Assembly (NCBI RefSeq): GCF_001870735.1
Contig: NZ_MORL01000003.1
Coordinates: forward strand, 372,001-436,000
Source: Arsenicibacter rosenii
GTDB lineage: Bacteria > Bacteroidota > Bacteroidia > Cytophagales > Spirosomataceae
Direction of reading: 5' to 3'
DNA length: 64,000 nucleotides
Part shown: in pieces, positions 18,431 through 26,853 of the stretch
How positions within the stretch are numbered: the stretch's first letter is position 1
Layout of the letters: every line of letters starts with the position of its first letter
Made by a program: the position numbers and the translations under genes
The notes under the pieces: model-generated
The model's database searches: none
The model's input: the letters and a program-made list of their open reading frames with translations, nothing else
What the model was told of the DNA's origin: nothing

Positions 18431-18450
18431 TTACGAAATCGTTTTCGTAA
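18431..18450. promoter_or_regulatory. LacI-family operator palindrome
   Basis: TTACGAAATCGTTTTCGTAA is a 20-base palindrome with a single mismatched pair and the central AAnCGnTT core expected of LacI/PurR-type regulators. It lies 11 bases before the regulator start codon and in the divergent region shared with the inositol oxygenase gene, so it probably mediates autoregulation and control of that gene. Confidence 0.8.
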
Positions 18451-18460
18451 ACCGGCCTCC

Positions 18461-19483
18461 ATGCAAACCATTAATTTAAAAACACTGGCCAGCGCCCTTG
18501 GTCTGTCAGTCTCCACCGTTTCGAAAGCGTTGCAGGACAGTCACGAAATCAGTCCCGAAACCAAACAGCGTGTCTGGCAGCTTGCCCGTGAACTGGATTA
18601 CGTTCCGAATCCGCACGCCAGCAGCCTGCGCCGGAAGCGGAGCAAAATCATCGCCGTTGTCATTCCGGAAGTAGCCGACAGCTTTTTTACACTGGCGATG
18701 AAAGGCATTGAGGTGGTCGCGCAGCAAAAGGGCTACCACACCCTGATTTACCTGACCTATGAATCGTTGACGAAAGAACAGACCATTCTGCACGATTTCC
18801 AGAGCGGCCGCGTCGACGGGCTGATTATCTCGTTATCAGGTCAGACCACACACATCGATCATGTAACGGCACTCGAACGCAAAGGCATTCCTGTTGTGTT
18901 GTTTGACCGCATTTTTGAAGGGACCACCTTGCCGCTGATTACGACCAATGATCTCGAAAGCGGTTACCTGGCTACGCAGCACCTGATCCGGCAGCAGTGC
19001 CGCCGTATTGCGTTTTTATCGGTTTCAGACAGTTTGTCTATTACCCGGCAACGGCAACAGGGCTACCTCAACGCTCTGACAGACAGCCACCTGCCTTCAG
19101 AACCGGATCTCATGCTCACCCTTCCGGCCCATGCTGCCGACCAGGAAGCCATCATGACTCAGCTCCTCACCGGTCCGAAGGCGCCTGACGGCATTGTGGC
19201 CTCGGTGGAAAAAACAGCGATTCTCACCTACCAGCTCTGCGAAAAGCTGCACCTGTCAATTCCTGAACAACTTAAAGTCATCAGTTTTTCGAATCTGGAG
19301 ACAGCCCCCCTGCTCAATCCGTCGCTTTCGACCATTACCCAACCCGCATTCGACATGGGCGAGGCCGCCGCCCGGACACTCTTCGGCCTTATTGAACGGA
19401 AAAGCCTCCGTACAATGCTCCCCCTACAATGTATCCCCTCAGTGCTGATACCCCGCCGCTCGACGCAGTTACTTGCCGGTTAA
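18461..19483 (+). CDS. LacI family transcriptional regulator
   Basis: 340 residues from the ATG at 18461. The N-terminal helix-turn-helix is INLKTLASALGLSVSTVSKALQDS, followed by the hinge helix region NPHASSLRRKRSK. The rest is a periplasmic-binding-protein-like effector domain (VIPEVADSFFTLAMKGIE, GIPVVLFDRIFE, KVISFSNLETAPLLNPSLSTI). It is divergent from the inositol oxygenase gene and preceded by a near-perfect LacI-type palindrome, so it likely represses itself and that gene and responds to inositol or a related sugar. The effector is inferred from context only. Confidence 0.93.
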   Translation: MQTINLKTLASALGLSVSTVSKALQDSHEISPETKQRVWQLARELDYVPNPHASSLRRKRSKIIAVVIPEVADSFFTLAMKGIEVVAQQKGYHTLIYLTYESLTKEQTILHDFQSGRVDGLIISLSGQTTHIDHVTALERKGIPVVLFDRIFEGTTLPLITTNDLESGYLATQHLIRQQCRRIAFLSVSDSLSITRQRQQGYLNALTDSHLPSEPDLMLTLPAHAADQEAIMTQLLTGPKAPDGIVASVEKTAILTYQLCEKLHLSIPEQLKVISFSNLETAPLLNPSLSTITQPAFDMGEAAARTLFGLIERKSLRTMLPLQCIPSVLIPRRSTQLLAG

Positions 19484-19486
19484 CCG

Positions 19487-20113
19487 CTACCAGCGATACC
19501 GGTACGGACATGAGGTCATTTTCCGGCGCTTTGGCCGGTAAGGACGCGGCGAGCGGTTATGATGATGATCCGACGGCATAATAAAGGAGTAGCCAAGGCC
19601 GATGTAGGAGCCATGCCGGTTGCCCGTAGCAAAATCACGGTTGTCCATCCGGTCAATGAGGCCCAGAAAGATGTCAATCGTATGAAAATCAAAGAGATTG
19701 TAGCTCACCCCGACTGAAGCAAACGTATTGGAGCTACGGTATTGAACCGGGATTTCGCGCTGACCGGCAAACTGCACAAACGTAAGATAAATATCCAGAT
19801 ACGGTTTCAGGCTTGACTGCTCGCCAAGTCCGTTTGTCGAATAGACCCGCATCCCGGGGCCAAGTGCGGCCCCCTTGCCCACCCCGAATTCGGTCCGGGC
19901 ATAAACCAGCAGCGAGAGATCATTATGAAATGCGGGGAACACATGCCCGATTGCCACACTGGCCGGCATCGCCAGTGTGTACAACTCCGCTGCGTTCCGC
20001 CGACCTTGCTTTATATTGGCTATTCCGCTCGAAACCGACACGCCGCCATTCAGTTGCGCCAATCCGGTAAGCGGCCCCAACAGCATCGCCATCACACTAA
20101 GTACCAGTCGCAC
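19487..20113 (-). CDS. Putative outer-membrane beta-barrel protein
   Basis: 208 residues with a signal peptide (MRLVLSVMAMLLGPLTGLAQ) and alternating strands typical of small outer-membrane barrels (GIANIKQGRR, NDLSLLVYARTEFGV, LKPYLDIYLTFVQF, SYIGLGYSFIM). The C-terminus has an unusual His- and Arg/Pro-rich tail (DHHHNRSPRPYRPKRRK) after the last strand. No named family recognised. It ends four bases from the LacI gene's stop codon, convergent. Confidence 0.65.
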   Translation of the reverse strand: MRLVLSVMAMLLGPLTGLAQLNGGVSVSSGIANIKQGRRNAAELYTLAMPASVAIGHVFPAFHNDLSLLVYARTEFGVGKGAALGPGMRVYSTNGLGEQSSLKPYLDIYLTFVQFAGQREIPVQYRSSNTFASVGVSYNLFDFHTIDIFLGLIDRMDNRDFATGNRHGSYIGLGYSFIMPSDHHHNRSPRPYRPKRRKMTSCPYRYRW

Positions 20114-20235
20114 AGTTTTCGTTGAGTATAATTTTTCCTGTTTTTTAAACGGTCAAACTATACGCTTATTGAAGCTGTGTTATCCAACGGCCCTATCGAA
20201 TAAATAGCCGTATGAGCACTTATTCAGGGGTTATG

Positions 20236-20703
20236 CTAGTTTTTGATGGCAATTACCTCAACCTCAATTATTACATCTTCGCGTACCTGTTGTGGTACAT
20301 TTTTAAGTTCAGAGATTCTGGAAATGCCACCGGCCTTGTTCTGATTGAAGTACGTAGCCGCGACCCGATTAACAATTTCACTGTTCACCGTGCTTTTGTT
20401 CTGGTCGTTGGTAAGGTGGTAGGTGACCTGCACAATATGTTCGGGCGTCATGCCGACTGTAGCAAGCGTTTTGGTGATATTGGCAAAACTCTGCACCAAC
20501 TGGGTCTCCAGATTACCGGTACCCACTAATTGACCGCTGTCATTGACCGGCCGCTGGCAGCACACATAAATCCGGCGGTTCGGCACCGTTGTCTCAACCT
20601 TATAGAGATACCCCTGACGTATGGCCGGCGTCTGGGTCTGGGCCATCGCTCCGGAACACAGGGCCACCAGCAGCACTATTATCAATAATCCGTTTTTTTT
20701 CAT
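20236..20703 (-). CDS. Exported RidA-family protein
   Basis: 155 residues from the ATG at 20703. A signal peptide (MKKNGLLIIVLLVALCSGAMAQ) precedes a YjgF/YER057c/UK114 domain: VETTVPNRRIYVCCQRPVNDSG, TLATVGMTPEHIVQVTYHL and the C-terminal strand region SRISELKNVP...VIIEVEVIAI with the conserved Arg. Classical RidA is a cytoplasmic enamine/imine deaminase, so export to the periplasm is unusual and its substrate is unknown. No operon partner; the gene on the same strand upstream is DUF2461. Confidence 0.85.
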   Translation of the reverse strand: MKKNGLLIIVLLVALCSGAMAQTQTPAIRQGYLYKVETTVPNRRIYVCCQRPVNDSGQLVGTGNLETQLVQSFANITKTLATVGMTPEHIVQVTYHLTNDQNKSTVNSEIVNRVAATYFNQNKAGGISRISELKNVPQQVREDVIIEVEVIAIKN

Positions 20704-20777
20704 TGTCAACTTATTCAGGACAGGATTACAGGATCGCCTCTTGTTTGTGATAGCCATCCTGTAATGCTATCTATACC

Positions 20778-21470
20778 TCACTCCTCTTCAAAAAACAGGT
20801 AATTCAGAAAATCGCAATATGGTTTCAGCAGATGACAGCCCCGCGCTACTTCTTCGGCAAAACCGGGCTGCAACACATCCTGATCGCTGTAGCGGTGCAT
20901 GAAAAACAACTGCTTCCGGCGTAATAAGTCAATATCGGGATGATCGGTCGTATAACCTTTGGGGGCTGTTTTCATTACCTCTCCCCAGATTTCGGGAAAA
21001 TAGGCCCGGAATGTTTCCTCTTCAATAATCCCTTTCAGCTCGGCGACGTTGTAATCGATTTCCTGCCGGAATTTAGCCAGCTGAGCCGGTGTCGGCTGCC
21101 ACATTCCCGCTCCCAGAAACGATTCATTACCGGGCTGGATATGAATATAGTAGTCGATACGGCCTGAATGCCGGCCGCCCGGCCCGATAGCCGCCGCAAA
21201 ATTGAGCTTATACGGTTCTTTATTTTTCGAAAACCGGATATCACGGTTAATCCGGAAAATACAATCTTTCACCTCCGTGTTCGGCAATGGCTGAAAGGTA
21301 TTTACACCGGCCAGAATTCGCGTCACCAGTTGCTCAATCTGGGCTTTTGCGGCTTCATACCGCTTCCGGTTTGCCTGAAGCCATTCCCTGTTGTTGTTTT
21401 GCGCCAACTCACGCTGAAACGCAAATGTGTCCGCAGTAATCGCGGGTTTGTTCAATTCCTTTGTTGTCAT
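20778..21470 (-). CDS. DUF2461 domain protein
   Basis: 230 residues, matching the DUF2461 / TIGR02453 family throughout: LAQNNNREWLQANRKRYEAAK at the start, then CIFRINRDIRFSKNKEPYKLNFAAAIGPGGRHSGRIDYYIHI and GAGMWQPTPAQLAKFRQEID. No signal peptide or membrane segment. Widespread in bacteria and fungi, without established function. Confidence 0.9.
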   Translation of the reverse strand: MTTKELNKPAITADTFAFQRELAQNNNREWLQANRKRYEAAKAQIEQLVTRILAGVNTFQPLPNTEVKDCIFRINRDIRFSKNKEPYKLNFAAAIGPGGRHSGRIDYYIHIQPGNESFLGAGMWQPTPAQLAKFRQEIDYNVAELKGIIEEETFRAYFPEIWGEVMKTAPKGYTTDHPDIDLLRRKQLFFMHRYSDQDVLQPGFAEEVARGCHLLKPYCDFLNYLFFEEE

Positions 21471-21687
21471 ACTTACCCAAAATTACGGCTTTTTTATATA
21501 CCCTGCGTACCATTCAGCGAAAACTGATCTTGGATAAAACAAAGTAAGAATGTAACTTAGCTATCCATAGCAGTTATACCACGCTGTAATAGTGACCAGT
21601 ACTTATCCATTGACACCTGTCAATCGGGTAAGCTAACAAAAGCAACCCAAACCACGTTTGTTGGTATCTGAACTTAAGTTACAATCG

Positions 21688-23253
21688 ATGCGATTCGTTC
21701 TTTCATCCCTCCTCTTTCTGTTCATGACTGCCTTTTGCCTGACGGCGTCTGGTAGCCATACCCCTGAAAAACCTGTCTCGAAATACTGGATCCTTTTCAA
21801 TACGAAAGACGTAGCCAGGGCACCTGCACTCTCAGCGGCAGCCCTGACCCGCCGCACCAGTCAGGGTCTGGCCATTGACGAAACGGATCTGCCGCTGTCA
21901 GGTATCTGTCTCAAAGCGCTGCACGATGCCGGCATCGAACCGCTCTGCCAGTCCCGATGGCTGAACGGCGTTTCGGCGATGCTGTCGGAAGCGCAGATCA
22001 ATCAGCTCAGGCAGCTGGCATTCGTCAAAGCCATTCAACCGATTGACAGCCGGATTAAAATCATGAGCACCGGTCTGCGCGATGATGCGGCAAAACCTCA
22101 CCTCGCTCCGGTGATGAGCCAGATTCAGGCCGGCGATTTTGCGAAGGCAGGCCTGACGGGCCGGTTTGTGACCATCGGCGTTGTGGATGCCGGTTTCTTC
22201 GCCGCCGACTCAGCCGATGCGCTTAAGCACATTTTTGAGCGGAAAGGCGTCCGGCAGGTCCGCGACTACGTGCATCCGAACGAGACAAAACACAACCTGT
22301 TCCGCACCATGGAAACCATGTCGGATCTGCACGGTACCGAAGTGCTGGCCGCCATTGCCGGACAGGACCCGCGCGAAAACCTGCAATACGGGCTGGCCAC
22401 CGACGCCACCTTTTACCTCGCCCGCACCGACCAGGGCAACCGCGAATACCGTGGCGAAGAAGATAACTGGGTGCAGGCTATGGAATGGCTCGACAGCCTG
22501 GGTGTGCGGATTGTGAACACCTCGCTGGGTTACGCCCGCGGATTCAGCAACCCGAAAGAAAACTATGAAACCCGCGAGATGGACGGCAAAACCAGTCTGA
22601 TCAGCCGCGCGGCGCAGATCGCTGCCGACAAGAAAGGCATGCTGATTATTGTTTCGGCCGGCAACGAAGGCGAAGACCGTAACTGGCGGATTATCTCTAC
22701 CCCCGCCGACGCGCAAGGAGTACTGTCGGTCGGTGCGACCAACTCAAAACTCTGGAACCGGATCGGCTACAGCAGCATCGGCCCTGAGGCATTGCCGTAT
22801 ATGAAACCCAACGTTTCGTGCTTCTCGCTTTACGGTACCTCCCTGTCAGCACCGGTGATAACCGGCTTTGCCGCCTGTCTGATGCAGGCCAATCCGAAAC
22901 TGACCAATAAAGAGCTGATTGAGATCATCGAGAAATCATCGCACCTTTACCCTTACGGCAATAATTATGTGGGCTACGGGGTTCCGCAGGCATCGAGAGC
23001 GCTGGCGCTGCTCAGAAAGCAGCCACTGCCCGCCACTACCCGCAGCATCAAAGCAAGCGGTAAAACAGTGCAGGTACCGGTCAGCAGCGGCGAAGCACTG
23101 GCATCTGTCTTTCACAAAAAAGACAACATGCACGTGCTGACGCAGGAAGCGGCAAAGATTATTAACGGAAAAGTAACGCTGAAACGCCTGTCTAACGAAC
23201 GTCAGACGACGGTTGACCTGAAACAGGAAGTGATTGAAGTGATTTGGGAGTAG
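21688..23253 (+). CDS. Secreted S8 (subtilisin-like) serine protease
   Basis: 521 residues from the ATG at 21688. Signal peptide 1-21, an I9-like propeptide to about 120, then the S8 domain with Asp168 (IGVVDAGFF), His215 (DLHGTEVLA), oxyanion Asn326 (SAGNEGED) and Ser385 (LYGTSLSAP). The C-terminal 60 residues after the catalytic domain form a short strand-rich extension without a recognisable sorting domain. Found throughout Bacteroidota as an exported protease; substrate unknown. A perfect hairpin follows the stop codon. Confidence 0.93.
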   Translation: MRFVLSSLLFLFMTAFCLTASGSHTPEKPVSKYWILFNTKDVARAPALSAAALTRRTSQGLAIDETDLPLSGICLKALHDAGIEPLCQSRWLNGVSAMLSEAQINQLRQLAFVKAIQPIDSRIKIMSTGLRDDAAKPHLAPVMSQIQAGDFAKAGLTGRFVTIGVVDAGFFAADSADALKHIFERKGVRQVRDYVHPNETKHNLFRTMETMSDLHGTEVLAAIAGQDPRENLQYGLATDATFYLARTDQGNREYRGEEDNWVQAMEWLDSLGVRIVNTSLGYARGFSNPKENYETREMDGKTSLISRAAQIAADKKGMLIIVSAGNEGEDRNWRIISTPADAQGVLSVGATNSKLWNRIGYSSIGPEALPYMKPNVSCFSLYGTSLSAPVITGFAACLMQANPKLTNKELIEIIEKSSHLYPYGNNYVGYGVPQASRALALLRKQPLPATTRSIKASGKTVQVPVSSGEALASVFHKKDNMHVLTQEAAKIINGKVTLKRLSNERQTTVDLKQEVIEVIWE

Positions 23254-23264
23254 CTTATAAGCAT

Positions 23265-23299
23265 TTACGGCCCCGGAATTTAACTCTCCGGGGCCGTAA
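23265..23299. terminator. Bidirectional terminator between the protease and hldD
   Basis: Perfect 13-bp stem TTACGGCCCCGGA / TCCGGGGCCGTAA around a 9-base loop, between convergent genes. Confidence 0.88.
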
Positions 23300-23301
23300 G
23301 C

Positions 23302-24267
23302 CTACATATAATCCCCCCCGGTAAGGTAGTTCTTCACATAATCGGCGATGCCTTCTTCCAGGGTATGGAATGGCTTGTCGTAACCGATTGACCGGAGTTT
23401 GGCCATGTTCGCCTGCGTAAAATACTGGTATTTATCGCGGATATCGGCTGGGGTATCGATAAAGTCGATGTTGGGTTCCAGGCCCATGGCGCGAAAGGTG
23501 TTGGTAGCCAGATCAAGAAACGTACGTGCTTTCCCGCTACCCAGGTTGTAGATCCCCGAATTGCGGCGATGATGCATCAGAAACAGACAGACATCCACCA
23601 CATCTTTCACGTAAACGAAATCCCGCATCTGCTCACCGTCCTTAAAATCAGGGTGATGTGAGCGGAAGAGCCGCATCTGACCCGTCTGACCTATCTGCCG
23701 GTATGCATGGAAAATTACCGATGCCATCCGGCCTTTGTGGTACTCATTCGGGCCATAGACATTAAAAAACTTCAGACCGGCCCAGAAGAACGGTTTCCGC
23801 TCTTGTTCCAGCGCCCAGATATCAAAGACATTTTTCGACTCTCCGTACGGATTCAACGGTTTCAACTCCGGAATCACGGATTCGTTATCGTCGTAGCCTA
23901 ACTCACCGAGACCATAGGTAGCCGCCGAAGATGCATAAACCAGCGGAATCTGATAATCAATACATTTCTGCCATATTTTTTTTGAGTATTCGACATTCAA
24001 ATGCTCAAAAACGTAATAGTCAAACTCTGTCGTATCAGTTCTGGCGCCGATGTGAAACAGAAACTCTACTTCGTGATAATTAATATCCAGCCAGTCGAAA
24101 AACTGTTCGCGATCGACCTTCTCCTGAATACGCTTATCAGCCAGATTAGCCTCTTTTTCGGGGGAGGAAAAATCGTCAACCGCAATGATAAAATTGAAAT
24201 TTTCCTGATTCAACTTGCTGATTAAACAGCTCCCGATAAAGCCGGCAGCCCCCGTAACAATGATCAT
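23302..24267 (-). CDS. hldD: ADP-L-glycero-D-manno-heptose 6-epimerase
   Basis: NAD(P)-dependent short-chain epimerase of LPS inner-core heptose synthesis. Rossmann motif GAAGFIG at 6-12, the substrate region VDDFSSPEKEANL, HIGARTDTTEFD and catalytic Tyr-Lys in NPYGESK near residue 140, followed by GLKFFNVYGPNEYHKGRMASV. All are HldD-specific. Length 321 residues. LpxB lies 650 bases away on the other strand, so two LPS genes are close but not in one operon. Confidence 0.93.
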   Translation of the reverse strand: MIIVTGAAGFIGSCLISKLNQENFNFIIAVDDFSSPEKEANLADKRIQEKVDREQFFDWLDINYHEVEFLFHIGARTDTTEFDYYVFEHLNVEYSKKIWQKCIDYQIPLVYASSAATYGLGELGYDDNESVIPELKPLNPYGESKNVFDIWALEQERKPFFWAGLKFFNVYGPNEYHKGRMASVIFHAYRQIGQTGQMRLFRSHHPDFKDGEQMRDFVYVKDVVDVCLFLMHHRRNSGIYNLGSGKARTFLDLATNTFRAMGLEPNIDFIDTPADIRDKYQYFTQANMAKLRSIGYDKPFHTLEEGIADYVKNYLTGGDYM

Positions 24268-24430
24268 AAACTCGTTTTCTGAATATATTGGTTATATAAA
24301 TAGTGGAAGGGCAGGTGAATAAAGTGCAAAAAAGGTGCGTAAAGTTACGGGATTGTTTTTTAGCGTGCTATCGACGTTTTAAGGAATAAATAGAACTTTT
24401 TAAAGATAAGCCATAATTAATGCCGAATAC

Positions 24431-24461
24431 TTTTGTGCGAACTAAAGCTACCGTAATTTTG
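24431..24461 (+). promoter_or_regulatory. Bacteroidota-type promoter of queD-lpxB
   Basis: TTTTG (24431-24435), 18 bases, then TAATTTTG (24454-24461), matching the TTTG / TAnnTTTG consensus of the Bacteroidota housekeeping sigma factor. It lies 52 bases before the queD start codon. Confidence 0.75.
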
Positions 24462-24513
24462 TAGTTCATTATCCCGGCGTTTTCTGGAAAACCGCCCTAA
24501 ACAAACCAGATCT

Positions 24514-24930
24514 ATGGTATACGTAAATCGCATTGAACACTTCAATGCTGCCCACCGGTTATTTAACCCGAACTGGTCAGAGGAGAAGAACAAAGAAGTT
24601 TTCGGGCCTTGTGCCAATGCCTATTTTCACGGGCATAATTTTGAGTTGATTGTTACGGTCAAAGGAGAACCGAATCCGGATACCGGTTTTGTCATTGATA
24701 TGAAAAAGCTGGGCCAGATTATAAAACAGGAAGTGATCGAAAAACTCGACCACAAAAACCTGAATATGGATGTTGACTTTTTGCAGGGAAAACTCGCCAG
24801 TTGTGAAGTGCTGGTGATGGAGATCTGGAAAATTCTCGAACGGGCACTGCACGATATTACCGAAGCACGCCTGCATCAGATTCGGCTCTACGAAACGCCC
24901 AAAAATTTCGTGGACTACTACGGTGAATAA
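24514..24930 (+). CDS. queD: 6-carboxytetrahydropterin synthase / 6-pyruvoyltetrahydropterin synthase family
   Basis: 138 residues. Zinc ligands are His in FNAAHRL and the HGH pair of GPCANAYFHGHNFEL; the catalytic Cys is in GPC of the same segment and the C-terminal Glu is in YETPKNFVDYYG. Family members act in queuosine synthesis (QueD, making 6-carboxytetrahydropterin) or in tetrahydrobiopterin synthesis; QueD is the likelier role in Bacteroidota. It overlaps lpxB by eight bases. The leader contains a small hairpin but no preQ1 riboswitch consensus. Confidence 0.88.
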   Translation: MVYVNRIEHFNAAHRLFNPNWSEEKNKEVFGPCANAYFHGHNFELIVTVKGEPNPDTGFVIDMKKLGQIIKQEVIEKLDHKNLNMDVDFLQGKLASCEVLVMEIWKILERALHDITEARLHQIRLYETPKNFVDYYGE

Positions 24931-26071
24931 CAACACAACTGACCCACATAAGCGCCCGGCCCTTCGCCTCTACATGATTGCAGGTGAACGGTCGGGCGAT
25001 TTGCACGGCGCGAATCTGATCAAGGCGATCCGGCAACACAACGAAGGAGCGACAATCCGCGCCTATGGCGGCGAGCAGATGGAGGCCGCCGGTGCCCACC
25101 TTGTCCGGCATTACCGCGATATGGCGTTCATGGGCTTTCTGGAGGTGGTGCAGAATCTGGGCACCATCCGGCGGATCATGCGCGAATGCCAGGCCGATCT
25201 GCTTTCCCACCGCCCCGATGCGCTGATCCTGATTGATTACGCCGGCTTTAACCTGCGGATGGCGAAATTTGCCAAAAAGCACGGCATCAAGGTCTTTTAT
25301 TACATCTCTCCGAAAGTCTGGGCATGGAACCAGAAACGGGCGCTGAACATAAAGGCAAATGTCGACCGGATGTTTACTATTTTCCCCTTTGAGACGGCTT
25401 TCTTCCGTAAGTTCGGCTATGAGGTGACCTATGTCGGTAATCCGCTGCTCGACGCCATTAGCCAGTTCGCGCCAAACCCGGATTTCCGGAAAACGATTCC
25501 GGCAACAAAGCCGGTGGTGGCCCTTTTGCCGGGGAGCCGTAAGCAGGAAATCACCGGCATTCTGCCCGCGATGCTGGCCGCCACCCGACAGTTTCCGGAC
25601 TGTCAGTTTGTTGTAGGCACGGTCAGTAACCTCGATGCGTCTCTGTATGATAACCTGCTGACAGACTACCCTGACGTAATCCGGGTGAATGATGCCGCGT
25701 ATGATCTGTTGCATGTGGCTACGGCCGCGCTGGTAACGTCGGGTACTGCCACCCTCGAAACGGCACTGTTCCATGTCCCGCAGGTGGTTTGCTATAAAAC
25801 AACATGGGTATCCTATGAAATTGCCAAACGACTGATTGCCGTGCCGTTTATTTCGCTGGTCAATCTGATAGCAAACCGGGAAATCGTACGGGAGTTGATT
25901 CAGAACGATTGTACGCCGATGCAGGTGGCGGGCGAACTGGCGATGATCTTGCCGGGTGGTCAGAAACGAGAGCAGCAACTGGCTGACTATCGGGAGATTC
26001 AGCACATTATGGGTGGGCCAGGTGCCTCGGAGCGCGCCGGAACCGCTATGGTGCAGGCGCTGCTGGGTTAA
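24923..26071 (+). CDS. lpxB: Lipid-A-disaccharide synthase
   Basis: 382-residue GT19 glycosyltransferase of the lipid A pathway, joining two acylated glucosamine units. Recognisable are MIAGERSGDLHGANL near the start, HGIKVFYYISPKVWAWNQKR, VGNPLLDAI, and LLPGSRKQEI, with SGTATLETAL in the C-terminal half. The start is a GTG inside the end of queD (TGGTGAATAA context), giving an 8-base overlap; an ATG at 24974 would truncate the first strand. Likely translated with queD. Confidence 0.94.
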   Translation: MNNNTTDPHKRPALRLYMIAGERSGDLHGANLIKAIRQHNEGATIRAYGGEQMEAAGAHLVRHYRDMAFMGFLEVVQNLGTIRRIMRECQADLLSHRPDALILIDYAGFNLRMAKFAKKHGIKVFYYISPKVWAWNQKRALNIKANVDRMFTIFPFETAFFRKFGYEVTYVGNPLLDAISQFAPNPDFRKTIPATKPVVALLPGSRKQEITGILPAMLAATRQFPDCQFVVGTVSNLDASLYDNLLTDYPDVIRVNDAAYDLLHVATAALVTSGTATLETALFHVPQVVCYKTTWVSYEIAKRLIAVPFISLVNLIANREIVRELIQNDCTPMQVAGELAMILPGGQKREQQLADYREIQHIMGGPGASERAGTAMVQALLG

Positions 26072-26496
26072 TCCTTATTCCTCAGATAACTCAGTTCACT
26101 ATAATAAGGAGAATTCAGTGCCTCGTTAAGCGTACTTTGCTCATAGTCTACCTTACCGAGCATATCAATCAGTACTTTTTTAAGTGGCTTTAGTTCTTCG
26201 ATTACAATTGCATAGACTTCTTCGTGATCTATGCCACGATAATCATGCGCAATCCGGTTACGAACGCCCTGAATACTACGCCATGGAATTTGCCCATACT
26301 GCCGTTTAAGGTCATTATCAATCTTTTTGGTTTCCTCACCGATTACCATCAGCAGTTGCAGTGTAGCATTAAAGTTGAGTCGCTTGTTAGCCCACAAAAA
26401 CTCGTTAAAATCAATAAAATCTTCGCTGTAAGCAATGATCTGTTCAATAGATTGTAAGCTGGTCAGAATGTAAATCAGGTTATAATGGCTAAACAT
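26068..26496 (-). CDS. hepT: HepT-like ribonuclease toxin (DUF86)
   Basis: 142-residue HEPN-fold protein. The active motif R-x4-H-x-Y is seen as RNRIAHDYRG near residue 80. HepT toxins cut RNA and are held inactive when the MntA partner adds AMP groups to the Tyr of this motif. The gene overlaps mntA by eight bases, the usual order (antitoxin first). It ends four bases from lpxB, convergent. Confidence 0.88.
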   Translation of the reverse strand: MFSHYNLIYILTSLQSIEQIIAYSEDFIDFNEFLWANKRLNFNATLQLLMVIGEETKKIDNDLKRQYGQIPWRSIQGVRNRIAHDYRGIDHEEVYAIVIEELKPLKKVLIDMLGKVDYEQSTLNEALNSPYYSELSYLRNKD

Positions 26497-26788
26497 AAAT
26501 TACATCTTTAAGTAACTCCACGCGGATTACCGGATTAAGATACCGATAATTGATGAATTCGATTTTTTTCTTTCCCAGCCTTTTTTTCAGCCTCTTTTCT
26601 ACTTCCAGCTTATTGCGAAACCCTAACGTTTTCCCTTCTTCAAGCTCATACACCAAATCAATATCACTCTTTGCAGTATGCTGTTGACGGGCATAACTGC
26701 CAAATAACCCAATTTTGTAAATTCCGAATTCCTGTTGCAGCTGAGGTAATACCTCTCTTAGAGTCGAAATTATTTCAGCACGTTCCAT
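26489..26788 (-). CDS. mntA: MntA-like nucleotidyltransferase antitoxin
   Basis: 99-residue minimal nucleotidyltransferase. The motif GSX10DXD is present as GLFGSYARQQHTAKSDIDLV, with the later Glu/Asp strand KKKIEFIN. In characterised HepT/MntA pairs this protein AMPylates the toxin. Small size and overlap with hepT support the assignment. It lies between sufB (same strand, upstream) and lpxB, separated from sufB by a terminator hairpin. Confidence 0.88.
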   Translation of the reverse strand: MERAEIISTLREVLPQLQQEFGIYKIGLFGSYARQQHTAKSDIDLVYELEEGKTLGFRNKLEVEKRLKKRLGKKKIEFINYRYLNPVIRVELLKDVIYV

Positions 26789-26808
26789 ATCAGTGAAACT
26801 ACAAAAAA

Positions 26809-26830
26809 AGCCCCTGCAATTGCAGAGGCT
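26809..26830 (-). terminator. Terminator of sufB
   Basis: Near-perfect palindrome AGCCCCTGCAATTGCAGAGGCT (one mismatched pair), followed on the minus strand by a run of seven U residues. Confidence 0.85.
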
Positions 26831-26853
26831 CTAAATTTATCAAAATCTTTCGA

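Noticed and set aside
24462-24513. preQ1 riboswitch upstream of queD
   Set aside because: There is a small hairpin and an A-rich tail, but the conserved preQ1 loop and tail sequence are not present.
24857-26005. Long minus-strand ORF of 382 codons opposite lpxB
   Set aside because: It is the shadow of lpxB, which has clear family motifs; the antisense product resembles nothing.
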